64,000 bases of DNA, taken from assembly GCF_964204865.1 (NCBI RefSeq), contig NC_135257.1, positions 2,356,001 through 2,420,000 of the forward strand, written 5' to 3'. The notes beneath the pieces are model-generated. The model was not told where the DNA came from. It made no database searches and was given only the letters and a program-made list of their open reading frames with translations. The position numbers and the translations under genes are program-made. Origin of the DNA: Styela clava (taxonomy: Eukaryota > Chordata > Ascidiacea > Stolidobranchia > Styelidae). Positions 60,856 through 64,000 of this stretch are shown here, one piece after another. The first letter of the stretch is position 1. Each line of letters starts with the position of its first letter.

Positions 60856-61767
60856 TTAGAAGTACCACGAACCTACCCAAAAATTTCTACGTGGTCGGAC
60901 ATAAGCTTTCCCATCCTGAAAACAACGCTAAACGGTCTTTGGGCCACAAAATTAATTTCAGAGTGACTTGATAGACAAGTATGCGCCTCCAATCACGAAA
61001 AATTTCTAGGCCCGACCAAAATATAAAATTCCAAGAATATGTGGATTGTGGACACCATTGCAGACCTACATGCCAAGTTTCGTCAGAATCGGCCCGCATT
61101 TTCAACCGCGGCGCGTAGATTCGCACGCAGTGCTCACCTTTTCTTCCTGCGGCTCTCATTATCCTTCAAAAATTGATCATTTATTGAAAATTAATCAATG
61201 ACTTTGAGTGCAACTTTTGATTATGATGTGATGCTTTTCCGACAACGTTCTGCCTCCGTTGCAGTTCAGTTTTTACAGAGATTTTTTTAATTCTTTTCAG
61301 TTCGGTTAAAAATTCTAGATTATAAGATCGAAATTCCCCTGCACACTTTCTGCTCCCCACCCAACTCTTCCCTCCCACACTCTTACCTCCCCTCACCTTC
61401 AACACTCTCCCCCTCTCTCCCATTTTTTCACGCCGAACTGAAGCTCAATGTAGACGAGAAAGTGGGTAGAAGAAGGAAAGGTGTGAGAGAGAAAATTCGC
61501 GTCTGAAGTTAGAGTTCTAAATACTTTGCTTCACGAATTTTTATCAAAAGATCGGTCGGTCGTTGGAAGGTAACGCTATGTCGTGTCACATAAATTTTAA
61601 GGTCGTCAGGGTTAGGGTTAAGACAGTCGCTCACTTGATTACGTCGCTATTACGAAGTCGCCATTATGACAGTCGCTATTTGGAACCCAAGCCCAACAAG
61701 GTAGGAGATTGTGGAACGGTATTTTGCTACATAGCCTTATTGCCCATCCCTCGGAGTAAAAACAATC
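60856..61767. other. Non-coding stretch with a pyrimidine-rich tract
   Basis: CCTCCC/CTCTCC-rich sequence at about 61335-61425 produces a minus-strand open frame of basic, Gly-rich composition that I do not accept as a gene. ATCGGCCCGCATTTTCAACC at about 61090 may be part of an older repeat. Confidence 0.4.
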
Positions 61768-61775
61768 CTATAAAA

Positions 61776-62628
61776 CTGGGGGGCGCGGGAGCTCACAAGA
61801 TGCCTATTTGAAATTCCATGCAACCCTCATTTTTGTTGCTTTGTGACAATGTAATTTGTCTATAAGCATGCACAATAACTTTTTTCACAATGTCACATTA
61901 ACGCGTCAGTTGTGAATTAAATAACTTAATTGTCATTATGTCTTTCGAAGACCTTCAGTTTAGTTGCAACAATGAAAATTGATACTGCAAATGCTGCGAT
62001 AGACTAGTCGAAAATTATCTCTCATTACCTGTAAGCGGCACGCGGTTTAGCGTTCTCAATAAAAATGATAGTTTTGATGATGTGAGCCAGTTTGTAAAGG
62101 AAATGGATTTTTGCATAGCTCAGTGGTGATAGGATTTACATATTTATCCGGGGGAGCGGAAAGCCGATAATACGACTTAATCATATTGCGAACCACGGCC
62201 TCTCGCCCAGTTACCATTCCATGTTGGGTATGGGTAGTAAACAATTGATTTTACGTATGTTATGTAGAAGTTTCAGCCGAAAATACATTGAAGCGCAAAA
62301 AAAGCATACGTTTATTGTGTTTAGTTTTATTCCAGTTTGTCTTTACCAGATATTGCAAAATGAACGAAAAAACGAGAATGTATGATGACGATTATCGTAA
62401 GTAAGGCTTCGTCATAAGACAGTGAATAAGAACAAGTCGTGCTCTGATGCATTTTATGCCTGAAAGATCCGAGCAATTACGCTACGAGAAGAACTCGCTT
62501 ACAGTGCCATCTTTAAACAAAGCAATCTGCCCATCACAAAAACATTTGGCTTTTTTTCAAATCAAATAAGGGGAAGTTTTTAAAGTTTTCCAAAAAGGGG
62601 CGTGGCTCAGAAAGTTTAAGAACAACTG
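61776..62628. mobile_element. hAT (Charlie-like) remnant with perfect 8-bp target duplication
   Basis: The right end is GTTTAAGAACAACTG, the inverse of CAGTTGTTCTTAAAC, a hAT terminus. The flanks CTATAAAA at 61768-61775 and 62629-62636 are identical. The left end begins CTGGGGGGCGCGGGAGCTCA and lacks the terminal CAGxxGTTC. It resembles the subterminal GGGGGGCGCTGAC...GGGAGCTCGCAAGAG of the element at 17964, so the left terminus was probably lost. A SINE-tail block is nested at 62130-62222. Confidence 0.6.
62130..62222 (-). repeat. Second copy of the SINE-associated 3' block
   Basis: On the minus strand it reads GGAATGGTAACTGGGCGAGA, GGCCGTGGTTCGCAATATGA, TTATCGGCTTTCCGCTCCCC and CGGATAAATATGTAAATCC. 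These match 25800-25893 block by block with about 75-80% visual similarity. Confidence 0.65.
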
Positions 62629-62636
62629 CTATAAAA

Positions 62637-63571
62637 CCTTGATAAACTTTTATTTGCATCATTTTAATGGCAAAGGTCGGTATTCAATAAAGTCAGCTGA
62701 AAGTTAACCAAATGGACTACAAGTGAAATAATTTACGACTCCAAAACTCTTGTCAGTTCAGTATTGAAATTCAACAGAAACAATGGGTATTCAAATTCAT
62801 TTACCAGTATATTTAAACTGCAGCATTCAAATCATCTACCAATATATTAAACTATCCCTAAAATCAAACATTTGAAAGCCAGGTATCGAAATCTTCAAGT
62901 GAAACAAATAAAGGTTTGGAAACAAAGGTAATGAATATTTTACCACAAAGTTGAATTTAAAAGTTTAATATTTTGCCACATTGTATTCACATCATAAAAA
63001 TTTAAATACATGAATATACTAAAAATTTGTTTATCAAATCAATCACAAACACCTGGCCCATGTGTCCAGTTTCATTTTTTCATAGAATCTTTATGTAAAG
63101 AATTTAGCCATGAATTTGTTGAATATCACACTAAAACTTTAGAAAGGAGAGCCCTGAAACATGTGTGGAAAAGAATGTGTTCCATTTGGATGATAGAATG
63201 CAATATTTACACCATAGCGAATGAGCATTTCACATTTTCCAACAAGTCTATGCTTATTTTCAGAATCAAAACTCAATGGGGAACATTGATATTTACATTA
63301 AGCCATTGCACATGCTCTTAATTGTGATATGCGATTGGTTGAATGGTAGCATATGATATCATTTGTACATTATAGAGTTTATAATTACAACAATTATCAA
63401 TAACGAAGTTCAAACCATAAGTTGGGAATATTTGAAGATGTCATTAATTAAAATTCATTTGAATTTAGTTCAAATAAGCTAAAAATATGAAACAAAACAA
63501 TGGCACATGATACAAGTTTCTGTTTCTGCAATATCTACTTTTGATTAAAAACAAATTAAAAGTATAAAAAA
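62637..63571. other. Non-coding stretch, probably 3' untranslated region of the b561 gene in part
   Basis: Contains near-repeats of CAGTATTTAAACT/CAATATATTAAACT around 62810-62860. The 103-codon frame at 63010 is not recognisable. Confidence 0.4.
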
Positions 63572-64000
63572 TCAAATGGCAGGCTTCCTGGTTTTAGGTA
63601 AATATGCAGTTGTAACCTGATTCATAATCACAAGTGTGAGCCAACCAACACAAAACATGCTGAGATACCAAGTAAACCCAGATACATTGCCAGTGAACCA
63701 ATTTGAAAATAATCCAAGTGCAATAGTGCAGCATGCGAGAGTGAAACCCAGTAGACCAAATGTGGCATGGTATGTCTTCAGTTGCACAAGTTTCCAATTC
63801 TTAACTAAACTTGGATAAAGTAAAAATATACCACATGATGCCTGCACAACAATGTATATAACGGTGATTAATCCAAATATTCCATGCCATGATGTAAAAT
63901 GTGATTTAGAACGTTCGTATTTGTTGTAAAATATAACAACAAATCCAATCAATGCACACAGTACACAGCTGCACTGAAGAATCCAATGAACAGTGACTTT
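63572..64000 (-). CDS. Cytochrome b561 domain-containing protein (CYB561D1/D2-like), partial
   Basis: The open frame enters from the right edge and ends at TGA (63574-63572), giving 142 C-terminal residues. Visible motifs are VHWILQCSC, GFVVIFYNKYERSKSHF, SWHGIFGL (His), LLYPSLV, LKTYHATFGLLGF (His) and VIMNQVTTAYLP. Length and motif order match the C-terminal two-thirds of CYB561D2-type proteins, which are multi-span transmembrane ferric reductases binding two hemes through conserved histidines. Four hydrophobic spans are present. The N-terminal exon(s), with the first histidine and start codon, are outside the window. No intron interrupts this part. Confidence 0.9.
   Translation of the reverse strand, partial: KVTVHWILQCSCVLCALIGFVVIFYNKYERSKSHFTSWHGIFGLITVIYIVVQASCGIFLLYPSLVKNWKLVQLKTYHATFGLLGFTLACCTIALGLFSNWFTGNVSGFTWYLSMFCVGWLTLVIMNQVTTAYLPKTRKPAI

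Noticed and set aside
61181..61423. Basic Gly-rich minus-strand frame
   Set aside because: Arises from a pyrimidine-rich tract and lacks any domain.

Overview
This is a eukaryotic (metazoan) genomic window. It is AT-rich, with long non-coding stretches, short phase-consistent introns with GT/AG ends, and a dense, mostly decayed load of DNA transposons. I see no rRNA operon, bacterial operon, CRISPR array or viral block. The tRNA-headed SINE, the many small introns, and a small-peptide gene whose start codon directly abuts a splice-acceptor-like site fit an ascidian-like tunicate. Another invertebrate is not excluded, and the organism is inference only.

Five protein-coding genes can be supported. 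(1) 4425-6016 (+): a three-exon, 74-residue secreted peptide precursor with a signal peptide, a Gly/Tyr/Arg core built on a 9-residue repeat, and an acidic tail. (2) 32262-43330 (+): a 14-exon, 719-residue ABCG half-transporter whose exons join in frame. (3) 45181-48299 (-): a short-chain dehydrogenase of the HSD17B12/HSDL1 type, with five exons found and one small exon not found; its glycine-rich cofactor loop is degenerate. (4) 51855-54241 (+): a PAQR (adiponectin-receptor-like) membrane protein with six exons that retain all the expected metal-site residues; its N-terminal exons were not found. (5) 63572-64000 (-): the last exon of a cytochrome b561-domain protein, running off the right edge. 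Genes 2-5 form a gene-dense right half. Their products are all membrane or lipid-related proteins, but nothing in the sequence shows that they act together.

The left half and the spaces between genes are transposon-rich. Several insertions can be delimited by 8-bp target duplications: a hAT element (1131-2325), two 432-bp MITEs of one family (3923-4354, 43586-44017), a hAT MITE (7093-7375), a hAT element carrying a nested SINE (25167-26524), a 1.56-kb foldback element (28306-29868) and a hAT remnant (61776-62628). There is also a piggyBac transposase with an intact DDD core and a single frameshift (20405-22242), hAT transposase remnants (1641-1860, 19034-19165, 59195-60269), a 5S-rRNA-like pseudogene, a 20-bp minisatellite, and a dispersed repeat with two copies (8130 and 27240).

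The items most worth following up are the small peptide gene, the large foldback element, and the dehydrogenase that keeps its YxxxK pair but has lost glycines of its nucleotide-binding loop.
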